Of a DNA stretch of 64,000 nucleotides, positions 27,560 to 35,162 are shown in pieces; position 1 is the first letter of the stretch; every line of letters starts with the position of its first letter. The notes below the pieces were generated by a model that was not told the DNA's origin, made no database searches, and worked only from the letters and a program-made list of their open reading frames with translations. The translations under genes and the position numbers were made by a program. This DNA is from Candidatus Poribacteria bacterium (GTDB lineage: Bacteria > Poribacteria > WGA-4E > WGA-3G), in assembly GCA_022825825.1 (NCBI GenBank), contig JAJDWA010000002.1:1-64000 (forward strand), in the 5' to 3' direction.

Positions 27560-28000
27560 TTATTCATTGTCCTCGTCTTCATCAAGATCAAAGGGCGAAT
27601 CAAAGCTTATAGGTATTTCTCCATCTTTTATTGACTGATTCAGTACTTCAATGTCTTCATCGGTAAGGTGTGGCGGTTTTCCCATCCATTTTATGAGACG
27701 TTGTGCAGCGGCGTTCTTTTTTATCGGTTTCTCTTGAAGCAGAGTAAGTTGAGATGCAAGAAAACTGGTACACTTGTACATTTGTCCGTTGTCATCACTG
27801 AATTCAACCTCGTATGCTTCGCCATCTGCAAGGATTTCAACGACTGTGCCGACTTCTCCACGTTTGAGATTATGCTCGGGTATATCTTCTGTGAGTGTAA
27901 CGACATCGTGAAGTTTAATTTTCCCTTTTTCTGCATGTTTATGCTCGTGTTCAGGTTGGTTTTCTATGTTCAAGTAGGTCTTTATTGAGTCTTTCGGCAT
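27560..28000 (-). CDS. DUF4926 domain protein
   Basis: A 146-residue protein with a central SH3-like DUF4926 domain (about residues 30-90; DVVTLTEDIPEHNLKRGEVG and then YEVEFSDDNGQMYKC). An acidic C-terminal tail follows (DLDEDEDNE). AGGAGG 9 nt upstream decides the ATG at 28000. DUF4926 proteins are often found beside DUF6883 toxins; no such gene is seen here. It lies 53 nt before the HicB-like gene in the same direction. Confidence 0.75.
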   Translation of the reverse strand: MPKDSIKTYLNIENQPEHEHKHAEKGKIKLHDVVTLTEDIPEHNLKRGEVGTVVEILADGEAYEVEFSDDNGQMYKCTSFLASQLTLLQEKPIKKNAAAQRLIKWMGKPPHLTDEDIEVLNQSIKDGEIPISFDSPFDLDEDEDNE

Positions 28001-28154
28001 TATAGGATACCTCCTACAAGAATTCAAGTTGTGGACAAATAGTGAACAAGTAGATATCCTTCACTAAGTTTACTTAACACAGTGATAACTTAAAGTATAT
28101 CACATTATTGGATAAAAATCAAGGTATATTGTCCACGAATAAAAATAAATTCAC

Positions 28155-28183
28155 TTGACAAAATATCCAAAAACCTATTTAAT
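28155..28183 (+). promoter_or_regulatory. Sigma-70-like promoter before ridA
   Basis: TTGACA at 28155-28160, 17-nt spacer, TTTAAT at 28178-28183, about 70 nt before the RidA ATG. The -35 is perfect and the -10 is moderate. It drives the rightward ridA-fabV unit and diverges from the defence island. Confidence 0.5.
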
Positions 28184-28255
28184 AATACAAGTCGCTGCAA
28201 AATATCATGTTGCGGCACATTAGATTATGAAACTATTTGGGAGATACTAAAAGAC

Positions 28256-28717
28256 ATGAAAATAGAAAAACGACTTGAAGAATTAGGAATAGAGTTACCA
28301 CCCCCTGCGACACCCGTAGCGAATTACGTTACCACAGTGCAAACAGGGAATCTGGTTTTTACGTCTGGACACGGGCCCGGCACAGGGGAAGGTCCAATTT
28401 ACAAAAGCCAACTCGGTACAGATGCCACTATTGAAGAGGGATACGAATCTGCGCGCCAAGTTGCAATCGGTTTGGTGAGTACGCTCAAACATGCGTTAGG
28501 CGATCTGGATCGAATTAAACGTGTTGTGAAGGTTGTCGGTTTTGTTAACTCATCGGCAGATTTCACGGATCAACCAGCTGTCGTGAACGGTGCATCAGAC
28601 TTCTTTGTTGAGGTTTTTGGTGATAAAGGCAAGCATGCGCGCTCGGCAGTCGGCATGGTGCAGTTGCCCGGTGGTATTCCGGTTGAAGTCGAAATGGTCG
28701 TAGAGATTGAAGACTAA
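28256..28717 (+). CDS. RidA family (YjgF/YER057c) protein
   Basis: A 153-residue RidA-type protein. It begins KRLEELGIELPPPATPVANY and has the SGHGPGTGEGPI region, GVESARQ-type helix (EEGYESARQVAIGLVSTLKHALG), and the terminal PGGIPVEVEMVVEIED. The family deaminates enamine/imine intermediates; this longer type (about 150 residues) belongs to a YjgF subgroup of less certain activity. The gene lies 24 nt before fabV in the same direction, with AGGGGA before the latter. Confidence 0.88.
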   Translation: MKIEKRLEELGIELPPPATPVANYVTTVQTGNLVFTSGHGPGTGEGPIYKSQLGTDATIEEGYESARQVAIGLVSTLKHALGDLDRIKRVVKVVGFVNSSADFTDQPAVVNGASDFFVEVFGDKGKHARSAVGMVQLPGGIPVEVEMVVEIED

Positions 28718-28741
28718 CCTTTAAGAAAAAAGAAGGGGACA

Positions 28742-29935
28742 ATGGCAGTTCAAATTGTTAAACCTCGGATTCGCGGTTTTATCTGTACGAATGCACATCC
28801 TGCAGGTTGCCAAGCAAATATTCAAAGTCAAGTAGATTTAATTAAGGAGAATGCTACGCACAAAGAGGCGGGTTTAAACGCACTTGTTATTGGTGCGTCA
28901 ACCGGCTATGGACTTGCCTCTCGTATTGCGTTGACGTGGGGATACGGTGCGAAAACGTTAGGTCTCCTCTACGAACGTCCTGCTGATGAACGGCGCACCG
29001 CGTCTGCAGGCTATTACAATACCGTTGCTTTCCATCAGCAAGCACAACATGACGGTTTTTTGGCAGAGAGTCTCAACGGAGATGCCTTTTCGGATGAGAT
29101 GAAGCAGGAGGCGATAGAACAACTCAAAGCCAATTTTGGCAAAATAGATGTTCTCGTTTATAGCATCGCTGCACCGCGCCGAATCCATCCACGCACTGGC
29201 GAAACGCATAATTCTGTACTGAAACCGATCGGAGAATCTTATACAGGCAAAACGATTGACCTGAATGACGAAACCGTTGTGCCTGTAACGATTGAACCCG
29301 CAGATGAGAAAGAAATCACAGACACAATCGCTGTGATGGGTGGTGAAGACCTGGAGATGTGGGTTGCAGCTTTAGCGGATGCCGAGCTGCTTGCACCAGA
29401 GGTGACGGTTGTTGCCTACACCTATATCGGCAGCACACTAACCTGGCCAATTTACCGAGACGGCACTATCGGCAAAGCAAAAGATGATCTGAAGGCATGT
29501 GTTGATACGCTTGATGTAAAACTTGAAGATCAGCTCGGCGGCAATGCGTATATTTCGGTTAATAAAGCCGTTGTTACGCAAGCCTCTGCAGCAATACCTG
29601 TTGTTCCGCTCTACATCAGTATCCTCTACGATATTATGGACGCAAAAGGGATCAACGAGGCACCGATTGGACAGATGCAGCGATTATTCTCGGAATATCT
29701 TGGACCGGGCCTGCAGCCTCAACTTGATAGCGAACGTTACATTCGGTTAGATGACAGAGAATTGCGACAAGATGTGACCGATGCGGTTACCGAACGTTGG
29801 GAACAGATCAATACCGACAATTTCCATGAACTCTCTGATTACGCTGGCTATAGAAGACGTTTCCGCAACCTATTTGGATTTGAGGTTGAGGGTGTTGACT
29901 ATGATGAAGCAGTGGAAACTGGATTGACGTTCTAA
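28742..29935 (+). CDS. fabV: Trans-2-enoyl-CoA/ACP reductase FabV
   Basis: A 397-residue NADH-dependent enoyl reductase. It has the extended N-terminus VKPRIRGFICTNAHPAGC, the Rossmann motif VIGASTGYGLASR, the SIAAPRR loop, and the active-site Tyr-x8-Lys in YTYIGSTLTWPIYRDG...GKAK at about residues 230-245. The C-terminus through [20 protein letters not shown] is complete. FabV catalyses the last step of the elongation cycle and probably complements the fabFGDH cluster above. Its final 61 codons are duplicated 932 bp downstream. Confidence 0.95.
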   Translation: MAVQIVKPRIRGFICTNAHPAGCQANIQSQVDLIKENATHKEAGLNALVIGASTGYGLASRIALTWGYGAKTLGLLYERPADERRTASAGYYNTVAFHQQAQHDGFLAESLNGDAFSDEMKQEAIEQLKANFGKIDVLVYSIAAPRRIHPRTGETHNSVLKPIGESYTGKTIDLNDETVVPVTIEPADEKEITDTIAVMGGEDLEMWVAALADAELLAPEVTVVAYTYIGSTLTWPIYRDGTIGKAKDDLKACVDTLDVKLEDQLGGNAYISVNKAVVTQASAAIPVVPLYISILYDIMDAKGINEAPIGQMQRLFSEYLGPGLQPQLDSERYIRLDDRELRQDVTDAVTERWEQINTDNFHELSDYAGYRRRFRNLFGFEVEGVDYDEAVETGLTF

Positions 29936-29938
29936 GGT
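29751..29938 (+). repeat. Proximal copy of the 188-bp direct repeat (fabV 3' end)
   Basis: Positions 29751-29938 are repeated at 30683-30870 with about six mismatches (three of them in the last four codons). The repeats start at ATGACAGAGAATTGCGAC and run through the stop codon and the following AAGG. They bracket the toxin/antitoxin pair exactly. Confidence 0.9.
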
Positions 29939-29940
29939 AA

Positions 29941-30300
29941 GTGGCGGAGATCAAAATCTTAATGCGTAACGTTCGACCGAGAAGATTACAAGTCTATCGC
30001 GCACCAGATGGCACGAGGCCTTTCGCTGAATGGTTGGAATCGATTCAAGACAAAAGAACCCAAAGTAGAATTCAAACACGACTTGATAGACTTGAATCAG
30101 GCAATTTTGGTGATTGCCGCTCTGTCGGTGAAGGTGTGTTTGAGCTGCGCCTTCACTTTGGAGCAGGTTATCGTATCTATTTTGGTGAAGTTGATAACAC
30201 AATTGTACTTCTACTTTGTGCTGGCGACAAGTCATCACAGACGCAGGATATTGAACGTGCAAAGAGTTGTTGGTTACAATATAAGGAGACACACCGATGA
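29941..30300 (+). CDS. RelE/ParE-like addiction-module toxin
   Basis: A 119-residue protein of the addiction-module killer type (phage Gp49-like/HigB-like): QVYRAPDGTRPFAEWLESIQ, RIQTRLDRLESGNFGDCR, and the core FELRLHFGAGYRIYFGEVDN, ending with LLCAGDKSSQTQDIERAKSC. It is expected to cleave ribosome-associated mRNA. The GTG at 29941 follows AAGG closely; an ATG at 29962 is also possible. It overlaps the antitoxin by 4 nt (ATGA). Confidence 0.85.
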   Translation: MAEIKILMRNVRPRRLQVYRAPDGTRPFAEWLESIQDKRTQSRIQTRLDRLESGNFGDCRSVGEGVFELRLHFGAGYRIYFGEVDNTIVLLLCAGDKSSQTQDIERAKSCWLQYKETHR

Positions 30301-30686
30301 ATGAATATCAAACGTGGCGCGAGTACCTAATTGAAAAACTGGCTGCCGACCATAAAAGGGCAGTTGACTATCTTGACGTGGCACTTGAGGAATATCAAGT
30401 TGATAGAGATGCTCATCTGTTTTTAGTTGCCCTGCGGACTGTCATAGAATCACAGGATGGAATCGCTGCGATCGCGAAACGAACTTCCATTGACCCGCAG
30501 GCACTCTTAGAAATGCTATCAAGTGAGGAAATACCTCACATTGATATGCTCAGTACCCTTTTCACCGCGCTTGGATGTCGACTGTCAATTAAACCACTAC
30601 AGAATGTGATCCCCAAAGCAGACAAGGATTACTCGGTTGCGCCAAGAGAAAATGTAGAGATGAATGTTGAGGTCGCTACTGAATGA
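30297..30686 (+). CDS. Addiction-module antidote protein
   Basis: A 129-residue antitoxin. A start region (YLIEKLAADHKRAVDYLDVA) is followed by an HTH-like DNA-binding part (GIAAIAKRTSIDPQALLEML, about residues 57-76) and a tail similar to probable addiction module antidote proteins (LFTALGCRLSIKP). SD AAGGAG is 6 nt upstream. The TGA stop at 30684-30686 lies in the first bases of the distal fabV repeat, so the module ends exactly at the repeat boundary. Confidence 0.85.
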   Translation: MNEYQTWREYLIEKLAADHKRAVDYLDVALEEYQVDRDAHLFLVALRTVIESQDGIAAIAKRTSIDPQALLEMLSSEEIPHIDMLSTLFTALGCRLSIKPLQNVIPKADKDYSVAPRENVEMNVEVATE

Positions 30687-30867
30687 CAGAGAATTGCGAC
30701 AAGATGTGACCGATGCGGTTACTGAACGTTGGGAACAGATTAATACCGACAATTTCCATGAACTCTCTGATTACGTTGGCTATAGAAGACGTTTCCGCAA
30801 CCTATTTGGATTTGAGGTTGAGGGTGTTGACTATGATGAAGCAGTGGAAACTGGATTAACATTTTAA
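30684..30867 (+). pseudogene. Duplicated fabV 3' end (gene fragment)
   Basis: Encodes about 61 residues identical to the FabV C-terminus except Ala to Val at one position, ending with the same TLF-type stop region. The fragment has no start of its own that makes sense; an ATG 30683 frame is out of phase with it, and the open reading here begins in the antitoxin tail. It is followed immediately by the ThuA SD (AAGGAG). Confidence 0.85.
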
Positions 30868-30877
30868 GGAGAAACTT

Positions 30878-31600
30878 ATGTCACAACCTTTAGTTACGGT
30901 TTGGAATGAATTTAGACACGAAAAAACGAACGAAGCTATCAAAAAATTATACCCGAAAGGCATTCACACTGCGATTGCCGATGGGTTAAGTGAACACGGT
31001 ATTGAAACGTTAACCGCTACGTTAGATGAACCTGAACACGGTTTAACTGACGAAGTGCTGGATAAAACGGATGTTCTAATATGGTGGGGACATGCCGCAC
31101 ACGGTGCAGTTGAAGACGCAATTGCGGATAAGGTGAAGGCACGTGTGCTACAGGGAATGGGGCTTATCGTGCTGCATTCTGGGCACTATTCTAAACCCTT
31201 TACCCGCTTGATGGGAACATCATGCAGCCTCAAATGGCGCGAGGCGGCGGAAAAGGAACGTATCTGGGTGATTGAACACGGACATCCAATTGTTGAAGGA
31301 CTCGGCGAATACTTTGAAATTGAGCATGCCGAAATGTACGGTGAACCGTTCGACATTCCAGAACCGGACACGCTTGTTTTCATTAGTTGGTTTCCTGGCG
31401 GTGAAGTGTTTCGGAGTGGGTGCTGCTACTACCGCGGCAGAGGAAAGATATTCTATTTCCGTCCTGGTCATGAGACGTATCCTATCTATTACGATAAAAA
31501 TGTGCGGCAGGTGATTGCAAACGCTTCGCGATGGGCAGCCCTTGGGGATGCACCGGTGCCTGTCTTTGGAAATGCTAAACCCTTAGAACCGTTAGAATAA
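30878..31600 (+). CDS. ThuA-like (trehalose-utilization type) domain protein
   Basis: A 240-residue protein of the ThuA-like glutamine-amidotransferase-fold family. Landmarks are [11 protein letters not shown] at the start, [12 protein letters not shown] (about residue 65), [14 protein letters not shown] (about 95), HPIVEG (about 130) and [12 protein letters not shown] (about 190). Family members act in trehalose or other sugar catabolism. SD AAGGAG precedes ATG 30878 by 6 nt, and this SD is part of the native end of the upstream gene. Confidence 0.88.
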   Translation: MSQPLVTVWNEFRHEKTNEAIKKLYPKGIHTAIADGLSEHGIETLTATLDEPEHGLTDEVLDKTDVLIWWGHAAHGAVEDAIADKVKARVLQGMGLIVLHSGHYSKPFTRLMGTSCSLKWREAAEKERIWVIEHGHPIVEGLGEYFEIEHAEMYGEPFDIPEPDTLVFISWFPGGEVFRSGCCYYRGRGKIFYFRPGHETYPIYYDKNVRQVIANASRWAALGDAPVPVFGNAKPLEPLE

Positions 31601-31693
31601 AACGTGTAGCAATGAGCGGGCTCCTCTGAGCTCGCTTATAGGAATTGCGAAAAAAGGTTTGGACCTAAAATGTTCATACGTAGGAGGTTTCCA

Positions 31694-33034
31694 ATGCACA
31701 AGGCGATTCAGTACAGTCTGGTTTTTATCACAATGTTCATACTCGCTACTGTTTCTATGGGGCAGGATGCTTTTGACCAAACGGTGACACAAATTAAGGC
31801 ATTGGAAACTAAACTTGAGAAAAACCGACAACGTGTAGAGCGCGAGAACTCCGAATTTCAAGAATCCCACAAACTAAACGCACCAAAGGATATGTTTGAG
31901 TCGGATGCAGACTATGCAGCTCGGAAACGCGAACTCGTTTTAATTGTTTCACAACATAGCGATAATCTTGAAAAAAAATACCTCAGGAGTATTCAGAGCC
32001 AAATTACACATTTGTACCGAAGGATTTTCTCAACGAATGACGTTACCATAACACTTGGTCCGTACGATGCTAACAACGAATTCTTTTTACTTACTTTTGC
32101 GTTCCAAAACCAACGTATTGAAAGAAGATTCGATATCAAGAAGGATGATGCTCGTAGCCTTTATCGCAATTGGGATAAGGTTATTAAAACAAGTTATCTG
32201 TCAATCGATCCGAAATATCAACGGGCGTTAGCAATGGTGAAGTTAGAAAACCCCGTGCTGCTTCAAAAGTTTACGTTTGAGTTTCCCGAGGTGTGCGATG
32301 TGAGTGATAACGATAGTGTGACCTTCAACCGTAATTGGAAGAATTTCACACCAGGCAAGACTTTTATCTTATTCTCAAACTTTATAAAGATGAAGGTAGA
32401 AGATGGCTCAATTTCACCGCATGCCCCAAAGCTGTATCGGTTTCTTGAGACCGTAATAAAAGAAATAGGGCTACATGACTTAAGATTAAGCACAAACATG
32501 TCGAGAAAATTTGATGTAATGAAAAAATCAAACAACAATCAGGTCAAAAAAGCGCTTACAAGGACAATACTCAGGATGGCCTGGGGACTGACTAGGGATT
32601 TAGAACATTTTTCTCCTGGTCTTCTGTATTACACTTTTGCTTTTAGTCCCAGTGGAAAATATCTTGCAACAGTGCACACCCCGTTAAATCACAGTGGAAT
32701 TGCGCTTTGGGAAGTAAATAGCGGGACGAAAGTTGGACAGGTAGCCCATGGAGATACAGTCAATACTGTGTGTTTTAGTCCCGATGGGCAATATCTCGCT
32801 GCAGGTGAAAACAATAAAGCGATAACGTTTTACCGCATTCCTAAAAACCTAACCTTTGGTGACAAGATTGCGAAAGAAAAGGTAATTCAAACGAGCGGCG
32901 AAATCAAAGATTTGACTTGGAGCACCTACGGAAATCTCATCTCTGATGGCAAAAAGGTTTATAGAACGTTGCTCCAACCCGAAATTTATGAAGTTGAGAA
33001 ACCAGACAAGTCTGTTGTTCACGATAAACCGTAA
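31694..33034 (+). CDS. Secreted protein with C-terminal WD40-like repeats
   Basis: A 446-residue protein. A signal peptide (SLVFITMFILATVSM) covers about residues 8-25, followed by a coiled-coil-prone region (about 35-90, KALETKLEKNRQRVEREN). A central part is not recognised. The last third (about 310-390) has two WD40-type strands, FSPSGKYLATVHTP and FSPDGQYLAAGENN. ATG 31694 follows TAGGAGG; the longer frame starts without SD. Function is unknown. Confidence 0.75.
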   Translation: MHKAIQYSLVFITMFILATVSMGQDAFDQTVTQIKALETKLEKNRQRVERENSEFQESHKLNAPKDMFESDADYAARKRELVLIVSQHSDNLEKKYLRSIQSQITHLYRRIFSTNDVTITLGPYDANNEFFLLTFAFQNQRIERRFDIKKDDARSLYRNWDKVIKTSYLSIDPKYQRALAMVKLENPVLLQKFTFEFPEVCDVSDNDSVTFNRNWKNFTPGKTFILFSNFIKMKVEDGSISPHAPKLYRFLETVIKEIGLHDLRLSTNMSRKFDVMKKSNNNQVKKALTRTILRMAWGLTRDLEHFSPGLLYYTFAFSPSGKYLATVHTPLNHSGIALWEVNSGTKVGQVAHGDTVNTVCFSPDGQYLAAGENNKAITFYRIPKNLTFGDKIAKEKVIQTSGEIKDLTWSTYGNLISDGKKVYRTLLQPEIYEVEKPDKSVVHDKP

Positions 33035-33183
33035 CGTGGCTTGAATCTACAGCAAGACTAAACATTATGCTGTTTAGTTGAACCCAAACAGTGTAGCATG
33101 CCTATGTAATTTCCGCTTTTGTTTATTCGGAGCGTGATTTACGATCAAATGGATAAAAACTAAATAGCCATAAGAATAGAAAG

Positions 33184-33212
33184 TTGACATCTTATCGTTA
33201 AGCATGTAAAAT
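33184..33212 (+). promoter_or_regulatory. Sigma-70 promoter of the PhyH gene
   Basis: TTGACA at 33184-33189, 17-nt spacer, TAAAAT at 33207-33212, close to ideal. The start codon is 38 nt downstream. The preceding stretch 33035-33183 holds only a small inverted repeat (ACTAAACA / TGTTTAGT near 33058-33082). Confidence 0.7.
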
Positions 33213-33249
33213 TTGCCAACAGCTTTGAACTTTAATAAGGAGATGAACC

Positions 33250-33972
33250 ATGGAAGATAATAAAGCTAAAATTGATCAACTACTACAAGACGGTTTCATT
33301 TTATTAGAGGGTGCATTGTCACCTGAAGAAACCGAAAATATTCGCCAGCGGGTTAACTACGCACGCGAACAGGGTTGGGAAGAAGGCTTGAACGCAGTCG
33401 GTAATATGTGGTTTGATAGCCTGCTTGATCGTGAACCGGACACCTATGCACCACTTGTTGGGCATCCAAGCGTCCGCCCTTATCTTGAAGGATTGATGGG
33501 CAAACAGTGTCAACTACGAAGTCTACGTGCACATATCAATCCAGGTCCATACCTGCAGGAATGGCACATGGACTTTTACGGCTATTGGCACGAAAAGCGG
33601 TACGTTGAGGAACACCCGTTTGCAATGGCGCCTGTTGGTATCAACACCACCTACTATTTTCAAGACAACGGTCCAGGAGATGGACATCTAAAGTTTGTGA
33701 AAGGTGGGCATCTAAATGAGCCTCCGCATCTATATCCGTTAGACCGTCCCAAATTTGAGGAATGGTGCGAATCACAAGAGCATGTTATTCTGTATCCGAA
33801 AGCAGGCGATTGTGTTCTGTTCATCAACCACATGCCACATCAAGGGGCAAAAGAAAGAGACGATATGGAGCGGAGCAATGTCGTCTGTCATTATCAGGTG
33901 ACACCGATGTATGATGGTGTTTGGCATGTTTCACGTCCACGCGGATATCAGGGTACCTTCCCATTTGCTTAG
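33250..33972 (+). CDS. Phytanoyl-CoA dioxygenase (PhyH) family protein
   Basis: A 240-residue Fe(II)/2-oxoglutarate oxygenase. The iron-binding HxD is in EWHMDFYG (about residues 100-107), the distal His is in INHMPHQGAKERDD (about 198-210), and a candidate Arg for 2-oxoglutarate follows in that block. The N-terminal FILLEGALSPEETENIRQRV is typical. These enzymes hydroxylate small metabolites; they are very numerous in Poribacteria-like genomes. Substrate unknown. SD AAGGAGAT is upstream of ATG. Confidence 0.9.
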   Translation: MEDNKAKIDQLLQDGFILLEGALSPEETENIRQRVNYAREQGWEEGLNAVGNMWFDSLLDREPDTYAPLVGHPSVRPYLEGLMGKQCQLRSLRAHINPGPYLQEWHMDFYGYWHEKRYVEEHPFAMAPVGINTTYYFQDNGPGDGHLKFVKGGHLNEPPHLYPLDRPKFEEWCESQEHVILYPKAGDCVLFINHMPHQGAKERDDMERSNVVCHYQVTPMYDGVWHVSRPRGYQGTFPFA

Positions 33973-34059
33973 AACAATCCTCACTGTTTTTAGGGTGGAT
34001 ATTGTTGTATCCACCTAAATTCAAAATCTATTAATCCAATTTAAAAAGAGGTACAACTC

Positions 34060-34869
34060 ATGCGAACCTTTATAGTTATGCTTTTTACAACTGTCCTTCT
34101 GGTAGCGAGTTTGCAAATTAGCAGCACAGCCAGAGAATTGGAAGGGTTAGTCGTCTATTTTTCCTTTGAAGACGGTACAGGCGAAACCGTCACCGATCAG
34201 TCTGGAAACCGACAGCATGGAAAATTAGAAGGAGATACAGACTGGACTGACGGCAAATTTGGTAAAGGTCTCAATTTTGGTGGAGAGAACGGTATTGTTC
34301 GGGTTGTTCATTCCCATCAATTCCAATTTACCGATGGGATCACTATTTGTGCATGGATTCGTCCTACGTTGACAGTAGGTCCTGACACATGGCAACTGAT
34401 TGCTGCAAAAGGGCCTGATGTAGACGAGTTCTTTGAGATACTTCTTCATCCAGACGGTTATATTTGGATGGGATGGAAATTATCAGATGGACGTAAAGTG
34501 CCTGCCAAAAGTCCCGTTAAAATCGTGAAAGATAAATGGCAGCATGTTGCTGTTTCGTTTCAACGTGGAGAATGGTGGACGGTATATCTTGATGGTGAAG
34601 TGCTAATCAATCATCCAAAAGAAGATGGCAAATTAGTTCCTGTTGAATCTCCGCTGGTGCTTGGAACTGAAGAACCGCTGAATTTGAACCGATATTATAA
34701 CGGTGATATGGATGAGTTCGCTATGTTTAACCGCGGGCTTTCTCAAAAAGAAATTAAAGAGCTTCAGGGTGGTATTGAGGATATATTGGCAGTTGAACCG
34801 ACTGACAAAATATCAATAACCTGGGCAACTCTGAAACAGAAATATAATATACGTAGTGTGTCAAATTGA
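34060..34869 (+). CDS. Secreted LamG/ConA-like domain protein
   Basis: A 269-residue exported protein: signal peptide FIVMLFTTVLLVASLQI, then one concanavalin-like (LamG) domain from about residue 27 (VVYFSFEDGTGETVTDQSGN) to about 235 (DMDEFAMFNRGLSQKEIKEL). The C-terminal ITWATLKQKYN tail after DILAVEPTDKIS resembles the tails of many poribacterial LamG proteins. Probably a cell-surface sugar- or matrix-binding protein. SD AAAGAGG 8 nt before the ATG. Confidence 0.85.
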   Translation: MRTFIVMLFTTVLLVASLQISSTARELEGLVVYFSFEDGTGETVTDQSGNRQHGKLEGDTDWTDGKFGKGLNFGGENGIVRVVHSHQFQFTDGITICAWIRPTLTVGPDTWQLIAAKGPDVDEFFEILLHPDGYIWMGWKLSDGRKVPAKSPVKIVKDKWQHVAVSFQRGEWWTVYLDGEVLINHPKEDGKLVPVESPLVLGTEEPLNLNRYYNGDMDEFAMFNRGLSQKEIKELQGGIEDILAVEPTDKISITWATLKQKYNIRSVSN

Positions 34870-34947
34870 CAGACATTACAATACCTTTATTAAGGTGAAA
34901 CTGCCAATTTGGCTCACAAAACAGTGCAGAACTAAACTCATTTGTAG

Positions 34948-34969
34948 GGCGAGGTTTCTGTGCCTCGCC
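34948..34969 (+). repeat. Hairpin repeat, GGCGAGG stem with longer loop
   Basis: Arms GGCGAGG (34948-34954) and CCTCGCC (34963-34969) around TTTCTGTG. A related degenerate copy is at about 58418-58440. Together with the preceding AT-rich sequence this fills the gap between the LamG gene and the dnaK promoter; no gene is seen. Confidence 0.65.
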
Positions 34970-35088
34970 ATTTCTTGGTATGAAACTAATGGATAAGGAC
35001 TAATCAACGCCAAATGTGTTATGGCATCCTGCATCTACAAGGTATTTTATAGATATTTCAGATATGACTATCATTTAACAGATTAATA

Positions 35089-35105
35089 TTGGCATAGATA
35101 TTGCA
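35089..35105 (+). promoter_or_regulatory. Sigma-54-type (-24/-12) promoter before dnaK
   Basis: TTGGCATAGATATTGCA shows GG at 35091-35092 and GC at 35103-35104, 12 nt apart as required for RpoN holoenzyme. It differs from the optimal TGGCAC-N5-TTGCA at one base of the -24 element. It lies about 58 nt upstream of the dnaK ATG, so the transcript start would be near 35116. The same word family precedes glnA. Confidence 0.6.
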
Positions 35106-35162
35106 TTTATATTTTACTAACGATTAAAAAAATAAAACAATTTTTGGAATTGGAGGTTGAAA

